From: an uncultured beta proteobacterium
GTDB taxonomy: Bacteria; Pseudomonadota; Gammaproteobacteria; Burkholderiales; Rhodocyclaceae
DNA length: 9,863 nt
Direction: 5' to 3'
Assembly (NCBI GenBank): GCA_903916205.1
Contig: CAIWVX010000103.1
Coordinates: 1 to 9,863, forward strand
The notes below the pieces were generated by a model. The model did not search any database. It saw only the letters and a program-made list of their open reading frames with translations, and was not told the DNA's origin. Shown here piece after piece: positions 1-7,825 of this stretch. Position numbers and translations under genes: made by a program. Position 1 is the first letter of the stretch. Each line of letters begins with the position of its first letter.

Positions 1-1757
1 ATATCGACCATGGCAAATCTACATTGGCCGACCGCATCATTCACCTTTGTGGCGGTTTGTCTGACCGTGAAATGGAAGCGCAGGTGCTTGATTCGATGGA
101 CATCGAACGTGAGCGCGGGATCACCATTAAAGCGCAGACGGCGGCTCTTCAATACAAATCGCGCAGCGGTAAGCTATACAACCTCAACCTAATCGACACG
201 CCAGGACACGTCGATTTTTCTTATGAAGTGTCCCGCTCTCTGTCCGCGTGTGAAGGCGCATTGCTGGTTGTTGATGCCTCGCAAGGGGTCGAAGCGCAGA
301 CCGTGGCTAATTGCTACACGGCCATCGAGCTAGGCGTTGACGTTATTCCGGTGCTAAACAAGATTGACCTTCCTTCGGCGACCCCGGACACGGCTCGACA
401 GGAAATTGAAGACGTTATTGGCATTGATGCCTCGCAAGCTATTTTGGCTTCGGCCAAGACGGGGCTTGGTGTTGAAGATATTTTAGAAGCGATCATTGAG
501 CGTATTCCAGCGCCTGAGGGCGATCCTGATCAGCCATTGAAGGCGCTGTTGATTGATTCGTGGTTTGACAATTATGTTGGCGTTGTCATGCTGGTTCGTG
601 TCATTGACGGCGTTTTGCGGCCAAAAGAAAAAATTCGTCTCATGGCGACCGGCTCAACCCACTTGTGTGAACAGGTCGGTGTATTTACGCCGAAAGCGGT
701 GCAGCGCGATGCCTTGCGTGCTGGCGAAGTGGGCTACATCATTTCGGGCATTAAGGAACTGCAAGCCGCTAAAGTCGGCGATACGGTCACTCTGGCGGAT
801 AACCAGGCTAAGGAAGCCTTACCGGGCTTCAAGGAAATCAAGTCTCAGGTTTTTGCTGGGCTTTATCCCGTTGAATCCAATCAGTATGATTCACTGCGCG
901 AATCGCTGGAGAAACTCAAGCTTAACGATGCTTCTTTGCACTATGAGCCAGAAGTCTCGCAAGCCTTGGGCTTTGGCTTTCGCTGCGGCTTTCTTGGTTT
1001 ACTGCATATGGAGATTGTTCAGGAGCGGCTGGAGCGCGAGTTTGATCAGGATTTGATCACAACCGCCCCGACGGTCGTTTATCAAGTTTTGATGCGTGAT
1101 GGCACGTTGGTCGAGGTTGAAAACCCGGCCAAGCTGCCGGATCAGACCAAAGTTGAAGAGATTCGTGAACCGATTATCACGATTACGGTTTTTGTGCCGC
1201 AGGACTATCTGGGTAACGTGATTACGCTCTGCAATCAAAAGCGCGGTAACCAAGTGGATATGACGTATCACGGGCGACAGGTGCAATTGATTTATGAAAT
1301 GCCGATGGCCGAAGTGGTCATGGATTTCTTTGACAAGCTGAAATCCGTATCGCGTGGCTATGCGTCACTTGATTATGATTTCAAGGAATTCCGGGCGGCC
1401 GATGTGGTCAAGTTGGATATTTTGATCAACGCTGAAAAAGTGGATGCCTTGTCGATGATTGTTCATCGCGCCAATTCGATTTACCGTGGTCGTGAATTGG
1501 CCTCCAAAATGCGTGAGCTGATTCCGCGCCAGATGTACGACGTGGCGATTCAGGCGGCCATTGGTTCCAACATCATTGCCCGTGAAAACGTCAAGGCCAT
1601 GCGCAAAGATGTTCTGGCAAAGTGCTACGGCGGCGATATTTCGCGTAAAAAGAAGCTGCTGGAAAAGCAGAAAGCCGGTAAGAAGCGCATGAAGCAAGTG
1701 GGTTCGGTTGAGATTCCGCAGGAAGCTTTCCTCGCCGTGTTACGTATCGGAAAATAG
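1..1757 (+). CDS. lepA: Elongation factor 4 (LepA), 5'-truncated
   Basis: LepA (EF4) is a ribosome-associated translational GTPase implicated in back-translocation and 30S maturation. The reading frame starts at base 3 inside the P-loop (IDHGKST, bases 3-23), so only about a dozen N-terminal residues are missing; 584 residues are visible. GTPase motifs follow in order: the switch I segment [12 protein letters not shown]3 [10 protein letters not shown]4 NKID and G5 SAKTG. The basic C-terminal tail typical of LepA ([16 protein letters not shown]) is complete and ends at TAG 1755-1757. lepA followed at once by lepB is the classical arrangement in proteobacteria. No internal frameshift is seen. 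The true start codon and any promoter lie outside the window. Confidence 0.98.
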   Translation, partial: IDHGKSTLADRIIHLCGGLSDREMEAQVLDSMDIERERGITIKAQTAALQYKSRSGKLYNLNLIDTPGHVDFSYEVSRSLSACEGALLVVDASQGVEAQTVANCYTAIELGVDVIPVLNKIDLPSATPDTARQEIEDVIGIDASQAILASAKTGLGVEDILEAIIERIPAPEGDPDQPLKALLIDSWFDNYVGVVMLVRVIDGVLRPKEKIRLMATGSTHLCEQVGVFTPKAVQRDALRAGEVGYIISGIKELQAAKVGDTVTLADNQAKEALPGFKEIKSQVFAGLYPVESNQYDSLRESLEKLKLNDASLHYEPEVSQALGFGFRCGFLGLLHMEIVQERLEREFDQDLITTAPTVVYQVLMRDGTLVEVENPAKLPDQTKVEEIREPIITITVFVPQDYLGNVITLCNQKRGNQVDMTYHGRQVQLIYEMPMAEVVMDFFDKLKSVSRGYASLDYDFKEFRAADVVKLDILINAEKVDALSMIVHRANSIYRGRELASKMRELIPRQMYDVAIQAAIGSNIIARENVKAMRKDVLAKCYGGDISRKKKLLEKQKAGKKRMKQVGSVEIPQEAFLAVLRIGK

Positions 1758-1762
1758 AGGAG
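1757..1762 (+). promoter_or_regulatory. Ribosome binding site of lepB (GAGGAG)
   Basis: GAGGAG overlaps the last base of the lepA stop codon and lies six bases before a GTG at 1769. This supports GTG as the lepB start and suggests lepB is translated immediately behind lepA. Confidence 0.75.
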
Positions 1763-1768
1763 TCGAGT

Positions 1769-2557
1769 GTGAATTTTGCGTTAATTCTGTTTTGCCTGCT
1801 GCTGCTGAGTGGTGCCATCTGGGCGGCCGACGTTTTTGTTTTCAGCAAGCGCCGGGCGGCAGAGGCTAAAGATCCTTGGTGGGTCGAATACGGTGCCAGT
1901 TTTTTCCCGGTGATTTTGCTGGTTTTTGTCTTGCGCTCCTTTATTGTCGAGCCGTTCAAAATCCCGTCAGGCTCGATGATCCCGACGCTTCAGGTCGGCG
2001 ACTTTATTCTGGTCAACAAATTCACCTACGGAATTCGTTTGCCGGTAATCAATAAAAAAATCATCCCAATTGGCGAGCCGCAACGAGGCGACGTGATGGT
2101 TTTCCGTTACCCCGAAGACCCGGCGCTGGACTACATCAAACGTGTTGTCGGCCTTCCGGGCGACAAAGTGGCCTATCAAAATAAGCAGTTGAGCATTAAC
2201 GGCCAGCCGGTGGACACTCGTCGCGTTGAGGATTATCTACATCCTGAACGCTTGTATTACTCGCAACAGTTCGTCGAAACGGTGCAGGGATTCGAGCACA
2301 AAATGCTCAATGATGAAGACGCACCGGCTTTTATTTCTGATGTCTCACGTTTCCCGCAACGCGAAAATTGCCACTACAACAACGCCGGCGTAATTTGTAC
2401 GGTGCCCGCCAATCATTATTTTATGATGGGAGATAATCGAGATAACAGTCGTGACAGTCGTTTTTGGGGATTCGTTCCTGAGGAAAATATCGTCGGAAAA
2501 GCGTTTTTTGTCTGGCTTAATTTTAGTGATCTGAAGCGTATTGGCTCATTCAAATGA
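1769..2557 (+). CDS. lepB: Signal peptidase I (LepB)
   Basis: Membrane-bound serine protease that cleaves signal peptides from exported proteins on the periplasmic side of the inner membrane. Two hydrophobic segments (about residues 2-23 and 44-60) act as membrane anchors. The catalytic serine is Ser69 in PSGSMIPTL, and the general-base lysine is Lys124 in DYIKRVVGLPGD. The C-terminal GDNRDNSRDSRFWG box is present. Length is 262 residues, shorter than the 324-residue E. coli enzyme but normal for the family. The start is GTG, backed by a GAGGAG site six bases upstream. The gene lies 11 bases after lepA, and its TGA overlaps a possible ATG (2554) of the next gene. Confidence 0.98.
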   Translation: MNFALILFCLLLLSGAIWAADVFVFSKRRAAEAKDPWWVEYGASFFPVILLVFVLRSFIVEPFKIPSGSMIPTLQVGDFILVNKFTYGIRLPVINKKIIPIGEPQRGDVMVFRYPEDPALDYIKRVVGLPGDKVAYQNKQLSINGQPVDTRRVEDYLHPERLYYSQQFVETVQGFEHKMLNDEDAPAFISDVSRFPQRENCHYNNAGVICTVPANHYFMMGDNRDNSRDSRFWGFVPEENIVGKAFFVWLNFSDLKRIGSFK

Positions 2558-2559
2558 GG
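2556..2559 (+). promoter_or_regulatory. Ribosome binding site deciding the DUF4845 start
   Basis: GAGG lies nine bases before ATG 2569. The alternative in-frame ATG at 2554, which overlaps the lepB stop, has no Shine-Dalgarno-like sequence before it. This favours 2569 as the start. Confidence 0.5.
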
Positions 2560-2568
2560 CGTACCGCT

Positions 2569-2934
2569 ATGAATAAACAACACGGACTGACCCTCTCCGG
2601 TTTAATGCTCTGGGGCGTGGTTATTGCGCTAATCGCCATGCTGTCGATCAAAGTCATTCCTGAAGTCATTGATTACTACAAGATCAAAAAAAGCGTCCAT
2701 TCCACGGCCACTCGTGCCAGCGGGAAATCGGCAGAAGAACTCCGCAATACCTTCAGCAAATACTTAGAAATCGAAAACATTCGAGCGATTACGCCGAACG
2801 ATCTTGATATTGTGCAAGAGGGGCGCAATGTGCGCATCGCCTTTTCCTATGAAAAACGCATTCACTTGTTTGCCAATGTCAGTCTGTTGATTGATTTTCA
2901 GGGTTCTGCCTCGGGGCGCGAACAAAGCGAATGA
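2569..2934 (+). CDS. DUF4845 family membrane-anchored protein
   Basis: Small protein (121 residues from ATG 2569; 126 from ATG 2554) of unknown function, recognised as DUF4845 by its N-terminus and its position between lepB and rnc. A short polar head (MNKQHG) precedes one hydrophobic segment (about residues 8-28), then a soluble C-terminal domain. The head and hydrophobic segment (HGLTLSGLMLWG) resemble a type IV prepilin/pseudopilin leader, but the glutamate usually at position +5 is a glycine, so processing by prepilin peptidase is uncertain. The stop overlaps the rnc start (ATGA), suggesting translational coupling. Its constant place in this operon points to a conserved role, but the sequence does not show what it is. 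Confidence 0.9.
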   Translation: MNKQHGLTLSGLMLWGVVIALIAMLSIKVIPEVIDYYKIKKSVHSTATRASGKSAEELRNTFSKYLEIENIRAITPNDLDIVQEGRNVRIAFSYEKRIHLFANVSLLIDFQGSASGREQSE

Positions 2935-3599
2935 CCCATCGACTAGAAAAAGCGATGGGCCATACGTTTTCCGATGCCTCACTGCTGCATACGGCACTGA
3001 CCCATCGCAGTCACAGTGCGCCGCATAACGAGCGACTGGAGTTTCTTGGCGACTCAATCCTTAACGGCGTGATTTCCCGCCAGCTTTTTAGTCGTTTTCC
3101 CGAGCTTCCTGAAGGCGATTTGTCGCGCTTGCGTGCTAATCTCGTGCGTCAAGACAGCCTGCATCAACTGGCGTTATCGCTTGCTTTGGGCAAATTTCTG
3201 CGCCTTGGTGAAGGCGAACTAAAAAGTGGCGGTTCTCAGCGTCCGTCAATTCTTGCCGATGTGCTCGAAGCCTTGTTTGGGGCGATCTGGCTCGACGCGG
3301 GTTACGATATCGCCAGTGCGGTGATTGTCCGCTTGTATGACAAAATGCTTGACGCCATCGTGCCCGGAAAAACGATGAAAGATGCTAAAACGCGTCTTCA
3401 GGAATACCTCCAGGGCCGACGTTTGCCGCTTCCTCTGTATGTGCTGATCGGTACTGAGGGTGAGTCGCACGCGCAACAATTCCGCATTGCCTGCCAGATC
3501 GATTCTTTGCAGATTCAAACCGAAGGTAAAGGCGCGAGTCGCCGTGCGGCCGAACAAATAGCGGCCGAACGGGCGCTGGAAAGATTGATCGAATCATGA
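2931..3599 (+). CDS. rnc: Ribonuclease III
   Basis: Double-strand-specific endoribonuclease that processes 16S/23S precursor rRNA and many mRNAs. The N-terminal endonuclease domain carries the signature NERLEFLGDSIL with Glu34, Glu37 and Asp41, and the second metal-binding pair Asp110/Glu113 in ILADVLEALFG. A double-stranded-RNA-binding domain follows, from about residue 150 to the end (DAKTRLQEYLQ through the C-terminal Ala/Arg-rich helix). Length is 222 residues against 226 in E. coli. The start ATG overlaps the DUF4845 stop, and the stop TGA overlaps the era start, so expression is probably coupled to both neighbours. RNase III often cleaves its own leader in other bacteria; no such hairpin was identified here. 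Confidence 0.98.
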   Translation: MTHRLEKAMGHTFSDASLLHTALTHRSHSAPHNERLEFLGDSILNGVISRQLFSRFPELPEGDLSRLRANLVRQDSLHQLALSLALGKFLRLGEGELKSGGSQRPSILADVLEALFGAIWLDAGYDIASAVIVRLYDKMLDAIVPGKTMKDAKTRLQEYLQGRRLPLPLYVLIGTEGESHAQQFRIACQIDSLQIQTEGKGASRRAAEQIAAERALERLIES

Positions 3600-4480
3600 G
3601 CGAATTGAAATCAGGAACCATTGCCATTGTTGGCCGACCGAATGTGGGCAAATCAACCCTGCTCAATCGTCTGATTGGCGAAAAAATCAGCATTGTTTCG
3701 CGTAAAGCGCAAACCACTCGCCACCGCATCATGGGTATTTTGACCCGACCTAATACGCAATATGTCTTTGTCGATACGCCTGGCTTTCAGACTCAGCACG
3801 TTAACGCCCTCAATCGAGCGATGAATCGCGGCGTGACACAAGCGTTGGCCGAGGTTGATCTCGTTCTTTTTATGATTGATGCCGATCATTTAGATACCAA
3901 GGATAGGGAGGTCGTCAAACTCCTTCCGCCCGAACGCCCGGTAATTTTGGCGGTCAATAAAATCGACCAGATCAAGGACAAAAGCAAACTTTTGCCGCTG
4001 CTGGCCCAACTGTCTGAACTGCATGCTTTTGCGGCAATCGTTCCGATTAGCGCGGCTAAAGGCAGCCAGCTTGAAGACCTTCTCGCCGAAGCCCGTAAAC
4101 ACTTGCCGAATGACGAGTTGCTGTTTGGCGAAGACGAAATTACCGACAAGAGTGAAAAATTTATTGCCTCTGAATATATCCGCGAAAAACTCTTTCGCTT
4201 GATTGGTGATGAATTGCCGTATTCGACGACGGTCGAAATTGAGAAGTTTGAGCTTGATGGCCCATTGCGTCGTATCAGCGCCGCCATTGTGGTTGATCGT
4301 CAGGCGCACAAAGGAATCGTCATCGGTAAAGGGGGCGAAACTCTGAAGCGGATTGCCTCAGAAGCGCGTCAGGATATGGAGCGCCTGTTTAACGGCAAGG
4401 TTTTTCTTGAAGTTTTTGTCAAGGTCAAGTCCGGCTGGAACGACGATGAGCGGCTGCTCAAGAGCCTTGGCTACGAGTAA
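3596..4480 (+). CDS. era: GTPase Era
   Basis: Essential GTPase that binds the 3' end of 16S rRNA and assists 30S assembly. The GTPase domain shows G1 GRPNVGKST (residues 13-21), G3 DTPG (60-63), G4 NKID (121-124) and a G5 SAAKG motif. The C-terminal KH RNA-binding domain has the GKGG loop at residues 244-247, and the protein ends with the typical VKVKSGWNDDERLLKSLGY segment. Length is 294 residues, as expected. The start ATG overlaps the rnc stop by four bases. A 23-base gap separates it from recO. Confidence 0.98.
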   Translation: MSELKSGTIAIVGRPNVGKSTLLNRLIGEKISIVSRKAQTTRHRIMGILTRPNTQYVFVDTPGFQTQHVNALNRAMNRGVTQALAEVDLVLFMIDADHLDTKDREVVKLLPPERPVILAVNKIDQIKDKSKLLPLLAQLSELHAFAAIVPISAAKGSQLEDLLAEARKHLPNDELLFGEDEITDKSEKFIASEYIREKLFRLIGDELPYSTTVEIEKFELDGPLRRISAAIVVDRQAHKGIVIGKGGETLKRIASEARQDMERLFNGKVFLEVFVKVKSGWNDDERLLKSLGYE

Positions 4481-4503
4481 CACACTAACAAAGCGCTAAT
4501 CCG

Positions 4504-5217
4504 ATGTCTCGGAACAAGGTCGATAGCCAGCCCGTTTTTGTGCTGCACACGTACCCCTTCAGTGAAACCAGCCTGATCGTCGAGGCTTTTTCGCGTGATT
4601 TTGGTCGAGTCGCCTTGCTGGCGCGTGGTGCGCGTCGTCCGCGCTCCACCTTGCGCGGTCTGCTCATGGGCTTTCAACCCTTAGAAATTTCTTGGGCCGG
4701 TAAAGGGGAAGTGCAAACACTGATGAAGGCCGAGTGGCAAGGCGGGCAGCCGCTGCTTACCGGGCGCTCGCTGTTTTGCGGCTATTATCTTAATGAACTG
4801 TTGATGCATCTTCTGCCGCGTGAAGCCGCCCACGAACGCCTGTTCTCGGTTTATGCTGAGACCTTGCGCCGCTTTGCTGCAAAGCTTCAAGAAGCCGATT
4901 TACGCTACTTTGAACGGGTCTTGTTAAAGGAGTTGGGCTACGGACTGAGCTTAGAAAACGACACCAAAGGTCGGGCCATCGAGCGTGAGGCTTATTATGC
5001 TTACGCGATTGAACGTGGCCCGGTAAAGCTTAAGAGTGCCGGTCAATCCATGCTTTCGGTCAGCGGGAAAACCTTGATTGATCTGGCGCAAGAAGATTTC
5101 AGCGATCCGCGCTCACTTCTTGAAGCCAAGCAATTGATGCGGGCATTGATTGCCCATTACACCGGCGGCAAGGATCTGCAGGTGCGTAAAATTTTTAAGG
5201 AGTTACAGGAATTATGA
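4504..5217 (+). CDS. recO: DNA repair protein RecO
   Basis: RecO works with RecR (and RecF) to load RecA onto SSB-coated single-stranded DNA during gap repair. The N-terminal OB-fold region is recognised by FVLHTYPFSETSLIVEAF, the GRVALLARGARRPRSTLRG segment and GKGEVQTL. The helical C-terminal region includes LFCGYYLNELLMHLLP and YFERVLLKELGYG. No zinc-finger cysteine cluster is seen, as is usual in proteobacterial RecO. Length is 237 residues against 242 in E. coli. The ATG at 4504 has no clear Shine-Dalgarno sequence, so translation may depend on ribosomes arriving from era. The stop overlaps the pdxJ start. Confidence 0.96.
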   Translation: MSRNKVDSQPVFVLHTYPFSETSLIVEAFSRDFGRVALLARGARRPRSTLRGLLMGFQPLEISWAGKGEVQTLMKAEWQGGQPLLTGRSLFCGYYLNELLMHLLPREAAHERLFSVYAETLRRFAAKLQEADLRYFERVLLKELGYGLSLENDTKGRAIEREAYYAYAIERGPVKLKSAGQSMLSVSGKTLIDLAQEDFSDPRSLLEAKQLMRALIAHYTGGKDLQVRKIFKELQEL

Positions 5218-5969
5218 TCGAACTCGGAGTCAATATTGATCACGTCGCAACCATTCGTCAGGCGCGCCTAACCTACGAACCGGAGCCCGCTTGGGCAGCG
5301 ATTGAAGCCCATCTTGGCGGTGCCGACGGGATTACCGTGCATTTACGCGAGGATCGGCGACATATTCAGGATGGCGATGTTGAGAAACTCCGCGCACTGA
5401 CACAAATCAAGCTCAACCTAGAAATGGCCGCGACCGACGAAATGCTAAAAATCGCCTGTCGTCTCAAGCCAGAAATGGCCATGCTGGTGCCAGAAGGTCG
5501 CCACGAAGTGACCACCGAAGGCGGCTTGGACATTGTTTCGCAAGAAGCCAAACTCAAAAAAGCCATTGCCCGTTTGGCCGACGCCGGCATCATGAGCAGT
5601 GTCTTTATTGACGCGGAGATCGATCAGATTGAAGCGGCGGCACGCATCGGCGCTCGGGTTTGTGAAATCCATACCGGCCCTTACGCTCACGCTTTTCACC
5701 ACAAAGGGCGCGACGCTGAAAGTCCGGCGGTGCTGGCCGAGTTGGAGAAAATCCGCCTCGCTGGCCGAGCTATCTGTGGGCTTGGGATGCGCTTTAATGC
5801 GGGTCATGCGCTCAATTATTTCAATGTCCAGCCGGTGGCAAAATTGGACGGAATTCGTGAATTGCACATTGGTCACGCCATCGTTAGCCGTGCTGTTTTT
5901 ATTGGTTTGCGCGAAGCCGTGCGCGAAATGAAGCGGCTGATGCGCGAGGCACAAACTTTCGCCCAATGA
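5214..5969 (+). CDS. pdxJ: Pyridoxine 5'-phosphate synthase (PdxJ)
   Basis: Cytoplasmic enzyme that condenses 3-amino-2-oxopropyl phosphate (1-amino-acetone-3-phosphate) with 1-deoxy-D-xylulose 5-phosphate to give pyridoxine 5'-phosphate, the last ring-forming step of DXP-dependent vitamin B6 synthesis. The start GVNIDHVATIRQAR is characteristic, as is ADGITVHLREDRRHI with the active-site His43. Glu70 in NLEMA is the likely catalytic acid, and a conserved histidine lies near residue 198 (FNAGHALNY). The C-terminal ELHIGHAIVSRAV is a phosphate-binding segment. The 251 residues fill a TIM barrel of usual size. AAGGAG at 5197-5202, 11 bases upstream, supports the start. It overlaps recO and acpS by four bases each. 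Confidence 0.98.
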   Translation: MIELGVNIDHVATIRQARLTYEPEPAWAAIEAHLGGADGITVHLREDRRHIQDGDVEKLRALTQIKLNLEMAATDEMLKIACRLKPEMAMLVPEGRHEVTTEGGLDIVSQEAKLKKAIARLADAGIMSSVFIDAEIDQIEAAARIGARVCEIHTGPYAHAFHHKGRDAESPAVLAELEKIRLAGRAICGLGMRFNAGHALNYFNVQPVAKLDGIRELHIGHAIVSRAVFIGLREAVREMKRLMREAQTFAQ

Positions 5970-6343
5970 TTTTCGGCATCGGTACCGACATCGTCGCTAT
6001 TGATCGGTTACAGCGACTCTTTGAGCGCCACGGTGAGCGGGCGCTGGAGAAACTACTGGCCGCAGCCGAACGGGCCGATTTTTATAAAGCCAAAGACCCG
6101 GCACGTTTTCTCGCCAAACGCTTTGCCGCCAAGGAAGCCTTTGGCAAAGCGCTCGGCATTGGCGTTGCCACCCCGGCCACCTTGCCCAATATCGCCATCG
6201 TCCATGACGCGCTTGGCAAACCGGCGTTCAGCTATGCGCCCAAACTCGCACATTATCTCGACGAACGCGGCTTGATCGCGCATCTTTCAATCAGCGACGA
6301 AAAGGACAGCGCTCTGGCCTTTGTCGTTATGGAGCAGCGATAA
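5966..6343 (+). CDS. acpS: Holo-[acyl-carrier-protein] synthase
   Basis: Transfers 4'-phosphopantetheine from CoA to the serine of apo-ACP, activating it for fatty-acid synthesis. The family signature is complete: FGIGTDIVAIDRL with the Mg-binding Asp8, and RFLAKRFAAKEAFGKALG with Glu57. Length is 125 residues, as in E. coli (126). The start ATG overlaps the pdxJ stop; pdxJ-acpS is a widely conserved pair. No clear Shine-Dalgarno sequence lies at a proper distance, so translation is probably coupled to pdxJ. Confidence 0.98.
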   Translation: MIFGIGTDIVAIDRLQRLFERHGERALEKLLAAAERADFYKAKDPARFLAKRFAAKEAFGKALGIGVATPATLPNIAIVHDALGKPAFSYAPKLAHYLDERGLIAHLSISDEKDSALAFVVMEQR

Positions 6344-6352
6344 GGAATGAAT

Positions 6353-6356
6353 AGGA
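6353..6356 (+). promoter_or_regulatory. Ribosome binding site favouring the nagZ start at 6365
   Basis: AGGA lies eight bases before ATG 6365. The upstream in-frame ATG at 6347 directly abuts its only purine-rich sequence (AAGGA), leaving no spacer. The later start therefore looks more likely. Confidence 0.5.
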
Positions 6357-6364
6357 ATAGAGGT

Positions 6365-7384
6365 ATGGAGCGACCTAAAAAATTACCGCACGGCCCGTTG
6401 ATGATCGACATTGCCGGGCTGGAACTGAGTGATCTTGACCGCCAAAGGCTGATTCACCCACGGGTCGGTGGGCTGATTCTCTTTGCTCGCAACTACCAGT
6501 CGCCCGAGCAACTAACGCGACTGACGGGCGAAATCCACGCCTTGCGTACACCGCCGCTGCCCATTGCCATCGACCATGAAGGAGGCCGGGTGCAGCGCTG
6601 CCGCGAAGGCTTTACGCGCTTGCCACCAATGCGTCGTCTGGGCGAGCTTTGGGAGCATTCGCCACCGGAGGCGCTAAAGGCGGCTCACGACATCGGCTAC
6701 GTGCTGGCCGCTGAATTGCGCCAATGCGGCGTTGATCTGTCCTTTACCCCGGTGCTCGATCTCGACTGGGGGCGCAGCGGAGTGATCGGCAATCGGGCCT
6801 TTCATTCTGATCCCGAGGTAGTCAGCCAACTTGCCGGTGCCTTGATCGACGGCTTGCGCCGTGCCGGCATGGTCGCCTGCGGAAAACATTTCCCCGGCCA
6901 CGGATGGGCTGAAGCCGACTCCCATGTCGCCATACCCGTTGATGAACGCCGTCTCGTTGAACTCGCCCCGGACATCGAACCTTATCGTCGGCTCAAGCTG
7001 GATGCGGTCATGCCAGCACATATCATCTACTCGAAAATAGATGACAAATCCGCCGGATTCTCAAAATACTGGAATGACTATTTAAGAAAAAAACTGAAAT
7101 TTGACGGGGTTATTTTCAGCGACGATTTGTCGATGGAAGGCGCCAGCGTGGCCGGAGACCGTGTCGACCGCGCACAAGCCGCTTGGAGCGCCGGGTGCGA
7201 CATGCTGCTCATGTGTAATTCCCCGGAAGCTGTTGGCGAGGTGCTCGAACGCTGGCAGCCGGACTTTGATCCCGTGCGTTCAGCGCGAATTGCGCGTCTA
7301 TTGCCGACTGTTGCGCGTCCTGTTTTGCAGGACGATCCGAAGTATCGGGCTGGCGTTAAAGTTTCAGCGGTTTTACTTGGCTAG
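6365..7384 (+). CDS. nagZ: Beta-N-acetylhexosaminidase NagZ (GH3)
   Basis: Cytoplasmic glycoside hydrolase family 3 enzyme that removes GlcNAc from GlcNAc-1,6-anhydro-MurNAc (peptides) during peptidoglycan recycling. Its product can influence AmpC beta-lactamase induction in bacteria with an AmpR system. Motifs, numbered from ATG 6365: IDHEGGRVQR (about 69-78), KHFPGHG (174-180, catalytic His dyad region) and FSDDLSMEG (the Asp pair at 253-254 includes the nucleophile). The 339 residues match the single-domain proteobacterial NagZ. An alternative start at 6347 adds six residues (MNRNRG) and would leave only three bases after acpS. Bases 7022-7110 are visibly more AT-rich than the rest, but the protein stays in frame and conserved-looking. 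It is the last gene of the operon; no convincing terminator follows. Confidence 0.97.
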   Translation: MERPKKLPHGPLMIDIAGLELSDLDRQRLIHPRVGGLILFARNYQSPEQLTRLTGEIHALRTPPLPIAIDHEGGRVQRCREGFTRLPPMRRLGELWEHSPPEALKAAHDIGYVLAAELRQCGVDLSFTPVLDLDWGRSGVIGNRAFHSDPEVVSQLAGALIDGLRRAGMVACGKHFPGHGWAEADSHVAIPVDERRLVELAPDIEPYRRLKLDAVMPAHIIYSKIDDKSAGFSKYWNDYLRKKLKFDGVIFSDDLSMEGASVAGDRVDRAQAAWSAGCDMLLMCNSPEAVGEVLERWQPDFDPVRSARIARLLPTVARPVLQDDPKYRAGVKVSAVLLG

Positions 7385-7404
7385 GCTAAAGACAGGCACG
7401 CCAC

Positions 7405-7409
7405 TAAAT
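7405..7409. repeat. Target-site duplication, left copy (TAAAT)
   Basis: TAAAT sits directly outside the left inverted repeat and is identical to 8446-8450 outside the right one. A 5-bp AT-rich duplication is what Tn3-family transposition produces. Confidence 0.9.
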
Positions 7410-7438
7410 GGGGTTGTAAGTCCAAACCGGCGGAATTT
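7410..7438 (+). repeat. Left terminal inverted repeat (IRL) of the Tn3-type element
   Basis: Begins GGGGTTGTAAGTCC and continues with the core CAAACCGGCGGAATTT. It matches the reverse complement of 8417-8445 at 27 of 29 positions (mismatches at positions 5 and 12); the last 17 bases are identical. Beyond base 29 the two ends diverge, so the repeat is shorter than the 38 bp common in the family. Confidence 0.92.
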
Positions 7439-7477
7439 TCCCGGCAGTGCGCCAAGTGCATTGGTTGGTGGGAACCA

Positions 7478-7495
7478 CAAACCGCCGAAATTTCC
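7478..7495 (+). repeat. Degenerate internal copy of the terminal repeat core
   Basis: CAAACCGCCGAAATTTCC resembles the IRL core CAAACCGGCGGAATTTTCC (7423-7441), with two substitutions and one missing T, in the same orientation and 55 bases inward. It lies just past the toxin stop codon. It could be a secondary transposase-binding site or a relic of a nested end; chance similarity is not excluded. Confidence 0.4.
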
Positions 7496-7498
7496 GAC

Positions 7499-7825
7499 TC
7501 ACTCAAAAAGTGCAGCCGCCGTTGCCAACACCTCATCCATAACGGATGTCGGTAAAGTCTCCACTTTGCGTCCACCCCGTGCAGCAATATCGAGTGTGCG
7601 GGGTTGATCGCAACGCACGATGCCCGTTGTTTTGATACCGCTGATAGGGACAGCAAAGCCAACACGACGCGCAAAGTCTCCGCCGTTGGTGATGGGCAGA
7701 ATCACCGGACATCCGGTCAGGCGATTGAAAGCCTCGGTTGACACCACCAGCACGGGACGATGGCCACGTTGCTCATGCCCGGCTGTTGGTTCAAGATCGA
7801 CCATGTAAATGTCGCCGCGCTTCAT
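7499..7825 (-). CDS. ChpB/MazF-family mRNA interferase toxin
   Basis: Likely ribosome-independent endoribonuclease that cleaves mRNA at short sequence motifs when its antitoxin is lost. The 108-residue protein opens with MKRGDIYMVDLEPTAGHEQ and the diagnostic GHRPVLVVS (residues 21-29; Arg23 corresponds to the catalytic arginine of MazF). Thr46 in LPITNGGDFARR matches the catalytic threonine position. The GHEQ and AFN...PIT.GG.FAR pattern is closest to E. coli ChpB (ChpBK). Its ATG overlaps the antitoxin stop by one base (TAATG), and a GGAGAG site lies ten bases upstream inside the antitoxin gene. All key residues appear intact. It is carried inside the Tn3-type element and ends 61 bases from the left repeat. 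Confidence 0.93.
   Translation of the reverse strand: MKRGDIYMVDLEPTAGHEQRGHRPVLVVSTEAFNRLTGCPVILPITNGGDFARRVGFAVPISGIKTTGIVRCDQPRTLDIAARGGRKVETLPTSVMDEVLATAAALFE

Noticed and set aside
553..1056. 167-codon plus-strand frame inside lepA.
   Set aside because: It lies fully within the conserved LepA frame and has no recognisable domain; it is an overlap artefact.
5445..5966. 173-codon minus-strand frame opposite pdxJ.
   Set aside because: PdxJ is unmistakable on the plus strand; the antisense frame has no family features.
7385..7404. Terminator after nagZ.
   Set aside because: No stem with a following T-run is visible in the remaining 20 bp or just inside the element.
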